From positions 1,391,001 through 1,455,000 of the forward strand of contig NZ_CP058986.1 in assembly GCF_019278525.1 (NCBI RefSeq): 64,000 bases of DNA, in the 5' to 3' direction. How positions within the stretch are numbered: position 1 is the stretch's first letter; each line of letters starts with the position of its first letter. A program made the position numbers and the translations under genes. The notes beneath the pieces are model-generated. The model was not told the origin of the DNA. It was given only the letters and a program-made list of their open reading frames with translations, and made no database searches. The DNA is from Polaribacter sp. HaHaR_3_91. GTDB lineage: Bacteria > Bacteroidota > Bacteroidia > Flavobacteriales > Flavobacteriaceae. Of this stretch, positions 57,100 to 64,000 are shown piece after piece.

Positions 57100-59163
57100 A
57101 TGAGTAATATAGTTAATAAACTTTACCAAAACAATGCCATTATTTATAAGGTAATTTTGTTTTTAGTTGCCACTATTGCAATTGTTTATTTGTTTCCAAA
57201 AGGAGGACAATTTAAATACGATTTTAATAATGGGCAACTTTGGAAATATGATAATTTATATGCGCCTTTTGATTTTTCTATTCAAAAAACTGCAGAAGAA
57301 ATTGCATTAGAAAAGAAACAAATTTCAGAGAACTCAAAAGTTTATTTTTTACAAGATTTTGATGTTGAAAAGAGTGTAAAATCAAATTATAAAAGAAGGA
57401 TTTCGCTATTAAAACAATCCGATTCTTTAAGTTCAGATGAAATTGTAAACATATCTAAAATTGGTCAAAATGTTATAGATAATATCTATAAACGAGGTTT
57501 TTTAGAGGTAGTAAGTCAAGAAAAGGTATCAAATAAAAACGAAATAGTTGCGCTTAGAAAAGGGAATGAGGTAGAAGATATATTGTTTAAAAACCTGTTA
57601 ACGTCTAAAGAGGTTTTAGAAATAATTAGGAGTAATTTAGAAGCAGAAAGATCTTTTTATGGTAAAAAAATATTATTAGATTTATTATCAGAAATTATAA
57701 AACCCAACATCTATTTAGATACAATTTATACCGATAAAGTAAATGAAAATGCCATAAAAAATATTTCTTATACGAAAGGAATTGTAGAAGCTGGTAAATT
57801 AATTATCTTAAAAGGAGATATTGTAGAGGGAAAAAAATTAGCCATCCTAAATTCTTTAAAAACTGAATCTGAATCTCAGGTTTGGACGGACTCAAATTAT
57901 AATTGGATTATTTTAGGGTATACAATCTTGGTTTCTCTTGCTTTATTGATGCTTTTATTATTCTTAAAAAAGTATAGAGTAGAAATATATGACAATAATA
58001 ACCAGGTAACCTTTATCTTTTTCAATGTTTTTTTGATGATTTTTATACAAACGTTGGTTATTAAATATAATGCAGATTATTTGTATGTTGTTCCTTTAAG
58101 TGTACTTCCTATAGTTTTAAAAGCTTTTTTTGATGCGCGTTTAGGCTTGTTTACACACGTTTTAACAGTATTGCTTTTAGGGTATATTGTACCAAATAGT
58201 TTTGAGTTTATATATTTACATATCATTGCAGGTATGGTTACGATACTTACGGTTTCTGAGTTGTATAAAAGAGGTAACTTGTTTATTTCTGTAGCGCAAA
58301 TTACGCTTATTTATATGGTAACTTATTTTGCTTTTTCTATCATTAAAGAAGGAAATGCCTCTCAAATAAATTGGAATTATTTTATGCTTTTTGCTGCCAA
58401 TGGTTTGTTGTCCTTTTTGTCAATAATTATTATATATATGTATGAAAAGGTTTTTGGTTTGGTGTCTGATATTACTTTACTAGAGCTTTCTAATACAAAT
58501 GCTAAGCTTTTAAGAGAGTTAAATGAAAAAGCTCCAGGTACGTTTCAGCATTCCATGCAAGTAGCTAATTTAGCAGAGGCAGCAGCTAATGAAATAGGAG
58601 CGAACTCTATGTTGGTTAGAACAGGTGCTTTGTATCATGATATTGGTAAAATATTAAACCCAATGTATTTTACAGAGAATCAATCTACAGGTGTTAATCC
58701 TCACAACGATTTATCTGCAAGAGATAGTTCTAAAATAATTACAGATCACGTTATTAAAGGAGTAGAGCTAGCTAAAAAGTATAAGTTACCAGATCGAATA
58801 ATCGATTTTATAAGAACGCATCATGGTACAAGTTCTACCTATTACTTTTATAAGAAGGAACAAGAATTGAATCCAGATACAAAAGTAGATATAAAGAAGT
58901 TTCAATACCAAGGACCTATTCCTTTTTCAAAAGAGACAGCGATCTTAATGATGTGTGATGCATCGGAGGCAGCGTCTAAAAGTTTAACAAAACCAACAGC
59001 TTTGTCTATTAGTAATTTGATAGATAAAATTATAAGTAAACAAATGGCTGATAATCAGTTTTTGAACTCTAATATAACCTTTAGGGAGATAGAGATTATT
59101 AAGAAAGTGATCAAGAAAAAGCTGATGAATATCTATCATTTAAGGGTAGAATATCCAGAATAA
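57100..59163 (+). CDS. PgpH-type membrane HD-domain phosphodiesterase
   Basis: A 687-aa membrane protein with the layout of PgpH, which degrades cyclic di-AMP. One N-terminal helix (about residues 17-32) is followed by an extracytoplasmic 7TMR-HDED domain to about 265. A bundle of seven helices (about 268-465) and a cytoplasmic HD domain follow. The HD motif is His513-Asp514 (LYHDIGK), with HSMQVANLAEAA before it and RTHHGTSSTYYF after. A strong promoter lies just upstream. Cyclic di-AMP as substrate is family knowledge, not visible here. Confidence 0.92.
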   Translation: MSNIVNKLYQNNAIIYKVILFLVATIAIVYLFPKGGQFKYDFNNGQLWKYDNLYAPFDFSIQKTAEEIALEKKQISENSKVYFLQDFDVEKSVKSNYKRRISLLKQSDSLSSDEIVNISKIGQNVIDNIYKRGFLEVVSQEKVSNKNEIVALRKGNEVEDILFKNLLTSKEVLEIIRSNLEAERSFYGKKILLDLLSEIIKPNIYLDTIYTDKVNENAIKNISYTKGIVEAGKLIILKGDIVEGKKLAILNSLKTESESQVWTDSNYNWIILGYTILVSLALLMLLLFLKKYRVEIYDNNNQVTFIFFNVFLMIFIQTLVIKYNADYLYVVPLSVLPIVLKAFFDARLGLFTHVLTVLLLGYIVPNSFEFIYLHIIAGMVTILTVSELYKRGNLFISVAQITLIYMVTYFAFSIIKEGNASQINWNYFMLFAANGLLSFLSIIIIYMYEKVFGLVSDITLLELSNTNAKLLRELNEKAPGTFQHSMQVANLAEAAANEIGANSMLVRTGALYHDIGKILNPMYFTENQSTGVNPHNDLSARDSSKIITDHVIKGVELAKKYKLPDRIIDFIRTHHGTSSTYYFYKKEQELNPDTKVDIKKFQYQGPIPFSKETAILMMCDASEAASKSLTKPTALSISNLIDKIISKQMADNQFLNSNITFREIEIIKKVIKKKLMNIYHLRVEYPE

Positions 59164-59195
59164 AAAAAATAATTTAAAAAAAAATCAAAAAAGGC

Positions 59196-59225
59196 TTGTG
59201 TAATCCTTTTAATGTCTTAAATTTG
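59196..59225 (+). promoter_or_regulatory. Promoter of the three-tRNA operon
   Basis: TTG at 59196-59198, a 19-bp spacer, then TAAATTTG at 59218-59225, 42 bp before the first tRNA. Confidence 0.8.
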
Positions 59226-59267
59226 CACTCGCAATTTCAAGGTTATGTTTTTAACGTAACGCCGAAA

Positions 59268-59349
59268 GGAGAGATGGCAGAGTGGTAATGCAGCAGATTG
59301 CTAATCTGTCGACCTTAGGGTCGCCAGGGTTCGAGTCCCTGTCTCTCCG
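59268..59349 (+). tRNA. tRNA-Ser (anticodon GCU)
   Basis: Acceptor stem GGAGAGA/TCTCTCC, a long class II variable arm, anticodon GCT at 59300-59302 in the loop TTGCTAA. The T-arm has GGTTCGAGTCCC. The discriminator is G at 59349; CCA is not encoded. Confidence 0.97.
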
Positions 59350-59364
59350 CTAAGAAATTGCACT

Positions 59365-59439
59365 CGGGGTGTAGCGTAGCCCGGTCATCGCGCCTCGTTT
59401 GGGACGAGGAGGTCGCAGGTTCGAATCCTGCCACCCCGA
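59365..59439 (+). tRNA. tRNA-Pro (anticodon UGG)
   Basis: Acceptor stem CGGGGTG/CACCCCG, anticodon TGG at 59400-59402 in the loop TTTGGGA, flanked by CCTCG/CGAGG. The discriminator is A; CCA is not encoded. It lies 15 bp after tRNA-Ser. Confidence 0.97.
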
Positions 59440-59469
59440 CACAGTTGGTCGTAACAACTTAAAAATTAC

Positions 59470-59543
59470 GGGCTCTTAGCTCAGCTGGATAGAGCACCTC
59501 CCTTCTAAGGAGGCGGTCGAAGGTTCGAATCCTTCAGGGCTCA
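59470..59543 (+). tRNA. tRNA-Arg (anticodon UCU)
   Basis: Anticodon TCT at 59504-59506, with stem CCTCC/GGAGG and loop CTTCTAA. The acceptor GGGCTCT pairs with AGGGCTC using two G-U pairs. The T-arm has GGTTCGAATCC. The discriminator is A; CCA is not encoded. It is the last tRNA of the operon. Confidence 0.95.
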
Positions 59544-59546
59544 CTT

Positions 59547-59575
59547 AAACCTTACTAGAAATAGTAAGGTTTTTT
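59547..59575 (+). terminator. Terminator of the tRNA operon
   Basis: AAACCTTACTA (59547-59557) pairs with TAGTAAGGTTT (59562-59572) around a GAAA tetraloop, then T. Confidence 0.9.
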
Positions 59576-59798
59576 GTTTTATATAGGTTTTGTATAATTA
59601 TAGGATCCACTTAATATTTTAGGATGAAACTTCAAATAAAAGGATTATTATAATTAATAGCTTAGCCTTCAATAACTAAGAATACAACCTTATTTTTATC
59701 ATTAATTATAGCAACTATTTCATCAAGATTAAACAACGAAAAGTATATATTCGCACTCCATTTTTTTAATTTACTAACCTAGAATTCTAAATATATAC

Positions 59799-62774
59799 AT
59801 GAGCAACGTAAAAAACTGGTTAAATTATTATAAAAACAGTTTAACAGACAGTGAAAACTTAGCAGTAGACATTTCTAGAATTAAAAACTTATTTCATCAA
59901 AATTATTGCGATTTAAGCAAAGCAACCATTAGTGCTAAAAATGCTACTGAAATGCTTGATGTAGAAGAGAAAAGAATTAATAGGTTAAAAGGAGTTACTA
60001 AAAAAGATAGCGATAATTGGCATCAAGTATTTGATGCCGAAATTATTATAGCACCTTTTCAGTTAGATTTTCAAACAGACGATCCTAATTTTAAACAAAA
60101 AACAATTCACCCCTTTTGGATTACGGCAAGAGTAAACCGTTTAGGTCAATTATCTGCCCCAAGAGAAATATTTCCATTAATAGTTCGTAATTATTTAGAC
60201 CCGATAGCGGAGGTTGGTAACGATTTTATTTTTTCATCCATAGAAACAATCGCAGAAGCTAGAGATTTAGAACAACCAGAAGTAGAGGAGGAAGAAGAGT
60301 TAGATTGGGCTTCTTATTGGGAGTATATTAGTTTAGTTTTTTCAGAAATTACTGGTATCGGTATAGAGGATTATAGGGCAGAAGGATATAAAACCAATAA
60401 CAAAGTCACTTATTTTGCACGAAGTTCTAAAATATCAGCAGCAAAAAGCATTCTGTTTCTGTATGAGAATTTAATAAATGAAACAGAAGAACTTCCGTTA
60501 ATTTCAAAAATAATAAACCCAAGAAACAGAGAGCGAAGAGATCCAATTACCGATAAAGGCTTTTTAGATTACAATCATTTGCATTTAGGGCAAATGTCTA
60601 ACGAATTTCCGCTTTCTATTAGTCAGCGTAAAACTTTGTTGTCTTATTTAACAGCAGAAGAAAATGGAATTACAGCTGTAAACGGACCTCCAGGAACCGG
60701 AAAAACTACTTTATTGCAAAGTTTGGTGGCCACGGAAGTGGTGCGAGCTGCAATTAATGGAGAAGAAGCTCCTGTTATTTTGGCATGTTCAACAAATAAC
60801 CAGGCGGTAACCAATATTATAGATAGTTTTATAAATTCTAAAAGTACTATGGGGAATTTAGCTGAACGCTGGATTCCTGGTTTTAATGGCTATGCTACGT
60901 ATTTGCCATCAAGCTCTAAAAGTGAAAAATCTTTAAAAGATATTAATTATCTTAAAGGAAACATGTTTGGTAATGAAGGTACTTTGTGTGATTTAGAAAA
61001 TGAGAATTATATACACGATGCCAAGAATTTCTTTTATAGTAGATATTTAGATTATTTTGGTTTCGGAGCTAATTCATTAGAAGATATCTGTAATCACCTG
61101 CAAGAAGAAATTTCGGTGATAGAAGATAATTTAATGGAGGGCGTTCAAATCTCTCAAGATTATTTATCCTCTATAGAAAAGGTGAATAATTTACTACTCA
61201 ATAAGGAAAATCACATTAAAAAAAATGTAATTAAAATCTCAAAATTACAAGAGTGGAGAGATATTATTGTCAAGATAAAGTCGCTAGCTAAAGAAGGTAA
61301 TTTTATCAACGAAATAAAACGTTATTTTAAAGTAGATTCAGAAGAAAATAGCAAAGACCAAGAACATCTTTTTATTATAAGTAAAGAAACTCTTACAGAT
61401 GATAAAACAGCACTAGCCTTTATAAAAAAATGTATTACAGATTTTAATTTAGCGTTGTCATCAAACTTAAGGTTAAAAAACTGGAAATACTTAAATGAGA
61501 TTACAGGCTATCCCTTTATTTCAGAAGAACAAATGTGGGAGTTCGAATATGAAAAAATGGATTCTAAAGATAAAACACATCGATTTTTTTATGATGAAAT
61601 AGATTTAAGTTTACGTCACAAAGCGTTTTTATTAGCAACGCATTATTGGGAGGCAAGGTGGATTCTAGAAACAGAAGATGTTTTAGAAAATGAAACGGAA
61701 AAGGGAACTGGAGAAAAAACGGTCATTGCAAAATGGAAACGAAGAGCAATGTTAACGCCTTGTTTTGTGGCAACGTTATATACAGCACCAACACATTTTT
61801 TATTCAGCCAATTTCAAGGAGAGAATGAAAACGGAAAACCAATTTTCGAATACCTGCCGTTATTTAATTTTTTAGATTTATTAATTATTGATGAAGCTGG
61901 TCAAGTAACACCAGAAGTCAGTATTCCAATATTTTCATTAGCTCAAAAAGCAATTGTAGTAGGAGATTTAAAACAAATAGAACCAATTTGGTCTATTCCT
62001 CCAAAAATCGATTACGGAAATTTAACCGATCAAAATATTGTTACAGATCTAGCGCAAAAAGAATATCTAAATAACATTGGGTTTTTAGCATCAAGCGGAA
62101 GTATCATGAAAATGGCTCAAAATGCCTGCGAATATGAAACTCCATTAGTTACTACAAAAGAAAATGGATTATTGTTGTTAGAGCACAGAAGGTGTAATGA
62201 TGAGATAATAGGATTTTGTAATGAACTAGCCTATGATGGTATTTTAAAACCGATGAAAGGGAAAGCGCATGAGGATCAGGTTTTTGCGTCCATGATGGCG
62301 TACCATGTAGAAGGTTATAGCGAGCGAAAGTTTAATAGTCGTCATAATATGAATGAGGTAAAAGCCATCATTTTATGGATCAATAGACACAAAGAAGATA
62401 TACAAAAAGCGTATAATGTAGATAAAATAGAAAGTGTTTTAGGAATCATTACGCCTTTTGCTAGTCAGAAAACAGAACTTTCAAAAGCATTAATAGAATC
62501 TGGTTTTAAGGTAAACGAGATAAAACTAGGAACCGTTCATGCTTTGCAAGGAGCAGAGCGCAACATTGTCTTATTTAGTTCTGTATACACTAATGAAGAC
62601 GAAGGTGTCCTGTTTTTCGATAGAGATAATAAACCAAACATGTTAAATGTAGCGGTATCCAGAGCAAGAGATAGTTTTATTCTCTTTGGAGATACCAGAA
62701 TTTTTGATGAAACAAAAAGCACACCATCCGGAATTTTGAAAAAGCATTTAAATATGTTCGAAATGCCTACTTAA
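59799..62774 (+). CDS. Upf1-like superfamily 1 helicase/ATPase
   Basis: A 991-aa protein with all SF1B helicase motifs. Walker A is GPPGTGKT at 296-303, Walker B is Asp698-Glu699 (LIIDEAGQ), motif III is GDLKQIEPIW, motif V is GTVHALQGAERNIV and motif VI is AVSRARDSF with Arg955. The first 290 residues and the insert between motifs I and II (about 310-690) match nothing I know; both may be substrate or partner domains. Upf1-like bacterial helicases occur both in housekeeping and in phage defence. This one has no obvious partner and lies just after a tRNA operon. Confidence 0.85.
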   Translation: MSNVKNWLNYYKNSLTDSENLAVDISRIKNLFHQNYCDLSKATISAKNATEMLDVEEKRINRLKGVTKKDSDNWHQVFDAEIIIAPFQLDFQTDDPNFKQKTIHPFWITARVNRLGQLSAPREIFPLIVRNYLDPIAEVGNDFIFSSIETIAEARDLEQPEVEEEEELDWASYWEYISLVFSEITGIGIEDYRAEGYKTNNKVTYFARSSKISAAKSILFLYENLINETEELPLISKIINPRNRERRDPITDKGFLDYNHLHLGQMSNEFPLSISQRKTLLSYLTAEENGITAVNGPPGTGKTTLLQSLVATEVVRAAINGEEAPVILACSTNNQAVTNIIDSFINSKSTMGNLAERWIPGFNGYATYLPSSSKSEKSLKDINYLKGNMFGNEGTLCDLENENYIHDAKNFFYSRYLDYFGFGANSLEDICNHLQEEISVIEDNLMEGVQISQDYLSSIEKVNNLLLNKENHIKKNVIKISKLQEWRDIIVKIKSLAKEGNFINEIKRYFKVDSEENSKDQEHLFIISKETLTDDKTALAFIKKCITDFNLALSSNLRLKNWKYLNEITGYPFISEEQMWEFEYEKMDSKDKTHRFFYDEIDLSLRHKAFLLATHYWEARWILETEDVLENETEKGTGEKTVIAKWKRRAMLTPCFVATLYTAPTHFLFSQFQGENENGKPIFEYLPLFNFLDLLIIDEAGQVTPEVSIPIFSLAQKAIVVGDLKQIEPIWSIPPKIDYGNLTDQNIVTDLAQKEYLNNIGFLASSGSIMKMAQNACEYETPLVTTKENGLLLLEHRRCNDEIIGFCNELAYDGILKPMKGKAHEDQVFASMMAYHVEGYSERKFNSRHNMNEVKAIILWINRHKEDIQKAYNVDKIESVLGIITPFASQKTELSKALIESGFKVNEIKLGTVHALQGAERNIVLFSSVYTNEDEGVLFFDRDNKPNMLNVAVSRARDSFILFGDTRIFDETKSTPSGILKKHLNMFEMPT

Positions 62775-62856
62775 ATTAATGTTGAATTACTTTTGTAGAG
62801 TAAGCTGTCTTGTTAAAGAAAAATAGTAAATTTTTAGTATTATAATAATATTTAGA

Positions 62857-63486
62857 ATGAAAAAAGAAGTTGTAATTCTGTTTATACTTTTGATAACTAG
62901 TTCATATAATTTCGGACAATCTTCAATAAGATATTTTGTAAAAGGAGGTTTAAACCTTTCCAATACAAATTTTAAAGTGATTGAAAAAGGAGTGTCCTCA
63001 AGTAGAGAATTCGATAATCGAAAATCTTTTTATGTAGCAGCGGGAATTAATTTTCCATTAACAGAAGAAAAAGACAATATTTTATTACAAGTTCAATTGG
63101 CGTATTCAGAACAAGGATGGGTTTATAATTATACTGAACCAGGAGATTTTACCACGCACGAAATCAATCAAATTAATTTACCTATTTATTTAAAAGCAAG
63201 AGTTCATCATAATTTTTATTTTAACATCGGAACTTATTTAGGATATGTTGTACATTCGAAAGAGAAAAGCAGCCATAACCCTAATAGATTTGAAGTGGAT
63301 GACTATAAAAATTTTGATTCGGGTTTACTGGCAGGTTTAGAATATCATTTTAATTTTGGATTATTTTTAGAAACTAAATATATGTTTGGTCTATCAGATA
63401 TCTCTAAGGTCGCTTATCCTTCTTCGTTTATAGAGCATTCATATAAAAATAGAGTACTACAAATAGGTTTAGGTTACACGTTTTAA
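62857..63486 (+). CDS. Outer-membrane beta-barrel protein (PorT-like)
   Basis: A 209-aa protein with a signal peptide ending NFGQ (about residue 21) and an eight-strand-type barrel ending in aromatic GLGYTF. It has YFVKGGLNLSN at the start and AGLEYHFNFGLFLETKY near the end, typical of the OMP_b-brl_2/PorT family of Bacteroidota. It is 82 bp after the helicase. Function unknown. The three-stem element follows 34 bp past its stop. Confidence 0.82.
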   Translation: MKKEVVILFILLITSSYNFGQSSIRYFVKGGLNLSNTNFKVIEKGVSSSREFDNRKSFYVAAGINFPLTEEKDNILLQVQLAYSEQGWVYNYTEPGDFTTHEINQINLPIYLKARVHHNFYFNIGTYLGYVVHSKEKSSHNPNRFEVDDYKNFDSGLLAGLEYHFNFGLFLETKYMFGLSDISKVAYPSSFIEHSYKNRVLQIGLGYTF

Positions 63487-63520
63487 ATTTTAATATTACA
63501 TTTTTAGAGTGATTTTTTTG

Positions 63521-63637
63521 GGGTGTTCCCACGCCGAAAAAAGCGTGGTCGGGCTTTGCACTATATCTTTTTGTATGCTTATTTCTGCTATCGCATCAAT
63601 AATCATATAAAAAGGATGCCGTTTCAATCCCTAACAC
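63521..63637 (+). repeat. Three-stem dispersed element, copy 2
   Basis: Same architecture as the copy at 38104. Stem 1 is GTGTT (63523-63527) with AACAC (63633-63637). Stem 2 is CCACGC (63529-63534) with GCGTGG (63543-63548). Stem 3 is TTTTTGTATG (63568-63577) with CATATAAAAA (63604-63613). The conserved core TCGGGCTTTGCACTATATC and the block GGATGCCGTTTCAATCC match copy 1 closely. Compared with copy 1, stem 1 shows a C-to-T change on one arm balanced by G-to-A on the other. Again it follows a plus-strand gene stop at short distance. Confidence 0.75.
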
Positions 63638-63753
63638 AACAAATTTGCAGAATGAAGTTCCTTTTGAAGGTTTCCTCTTTAATATAAGTACTGGCTTAAT
63701 ACGCAAGAAACATTATAGATTACTTTTGCAATATTTAAGCAGAACTATTACCA

Positions 63754-63785
63754 AGACCTCACAGTTTTTAAAACCTGTGAGGTCT
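63754..63785. repeat. Palindromic repeat, AGACCTCACAG family
   Basis: AGACCTCACAG (63754-63764) and CTGTGAGGTCT (63775-63785) are perfect 11-bp arms around a 10-base loop that is itself nearly self-complementary. From memory this CCTCACAGG/CCTGTGAGG palindrome recurs in many flavobacterial genomes. The rest of 63487-64000 holds no gene I can support. Confidence 0.6.
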
Positions 63786-64000
63786 ATTAGTTTTAATGAA
63801 CTGACAATAAGTGTTTTCTTTTTAGGAGCTGTTAGTTTTCATATAGATTATATATAAGTCTCAACCAAATTCATCTTATTCGATACTATTTACCCAAACA
63901 AAATACCATAAACTACGTTCCTATGTATTAAAAAAACTTGCTTAATCGTTTTTTTAGAGTAGTAAGATGATAATGATCCTTTTTTTACCATTTGTAAAGC

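Noticed and set aside
59268..62774. Genomic island integrated at the tRNA operon
   Set aside because: No integrase, no repeat of the tRNA-Arg 3-prime end and no compositional break is visible around the helicase gene within the window.
63645..63857. 70-codon plus-strand open frame at the end of the window
   Set aside because: It runs across the AGACCTCACAG palindrome, has no family similarity or signal peptide, and lies in a repeat-rich gap; most likely spurious.
1..64000. CRISPR array, prophage or insertion sequence
   Set aside because: No regularly spaced direct repeats, phage structural genes or transposase were seen on either strand.

Overview
The window is AT-rich chromosomal DNA from a member of the Flavobacteriaceae (Bacteroidota). 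A Polaribacter- or Tenacibaculum-like marine flavobacterium is my best guess. The evidence is flavobacterial promoters (TTG, about 18-19 bp, TAnnTTTG), A-rich rather than Shine-Dalgarno leaders, a TonB-dependent receptor with a carboxypeptidase-like N-terminal domain, a type IX secretion C-terminal signal, and Bacteroidota-only families (DUF4270, DUF3467, HYC_CC_PP, DUF3347). I see no prophage, insertion sequence or CRISPR array. Most genes are core or housekeeping.

Layout. 1-5042: rpoB end, rpoC and a DUF3467 gene. 5268-9146: TonB receptor and beta-propeller phytase. 9206-12328 (minus): alpha/beta hydrolase, multi-pass acyltransferase-like protein and aroC. 12576-12663: tRNA-Ser(UGA). 13460-21225: a copper/heavy-metal efflux module (HYC_CC_PP protein, CusA-type RND pump, TolC-like channel, CusB-like adaptor with metal-binding and DUF3347 domains, HMA lipoprotein). 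21449-29406 (minus): lactaldehyde-to-lactate-to-pyruvate locus (aldehyde dehydrogenase, FucP-like symporter, FMN L-lactate dehydrogenase, AraC regulator, LutABC). 29849-34331: nucleotidyltransferase, AlkB-like dioxygenase, LytS/LytT-type two-component pair and a Kelch lipoprotein. 34562-42613: DUF4270 lipoprotein, outer-membrane protein, RluB-type pseudouridine synthase, tgt, LptF/LptG permease, EamA transporter and accA. 42687-50848 (minus): TlpA-like lipoprotein, NYN-LOTUS protein, DUF3095 protein, M64 peptidase with lipoprotein partner, and clpC. 51123-59163: gyrA, TPR protein, NlpC/P60 hydrolase, thiolase and a PgpH-type HD phosphodiesterase. 59268-59543: tRNA-Ser(GCU), tRNA-Pro(UGG) and tRNA-Arg(UCU). 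59799-63486: Upf1-like SF1 helicase and a beta-barrel protein.

Genes that work together: the receptor and phytase probably scavenge phytate phosphate. The efflux genes form one tripartite pump with periplasmic metal-handling accessories. The minus-strand lactate genes would take a deoxysugar through L-lactaldehyde and L-lactate to pyruvate.

The most interesting non-genic signal is a dispersed element of about 110 bp present twice, at 38104-38210 and 63521-63637. Each copy lies just downstream of a plus-strand gene. The two copies differ in sequence but keep the same three-stem fold by compensatory changes. Other signals are a palindromic genome repeat inserted in frame in the RND pump gene, a TGT that has lost its three zinc cysteines, and a 16-bp perfect hairpin between rpoB and rpoC. 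Promoter and terminator calls are pattern matches made by eye.
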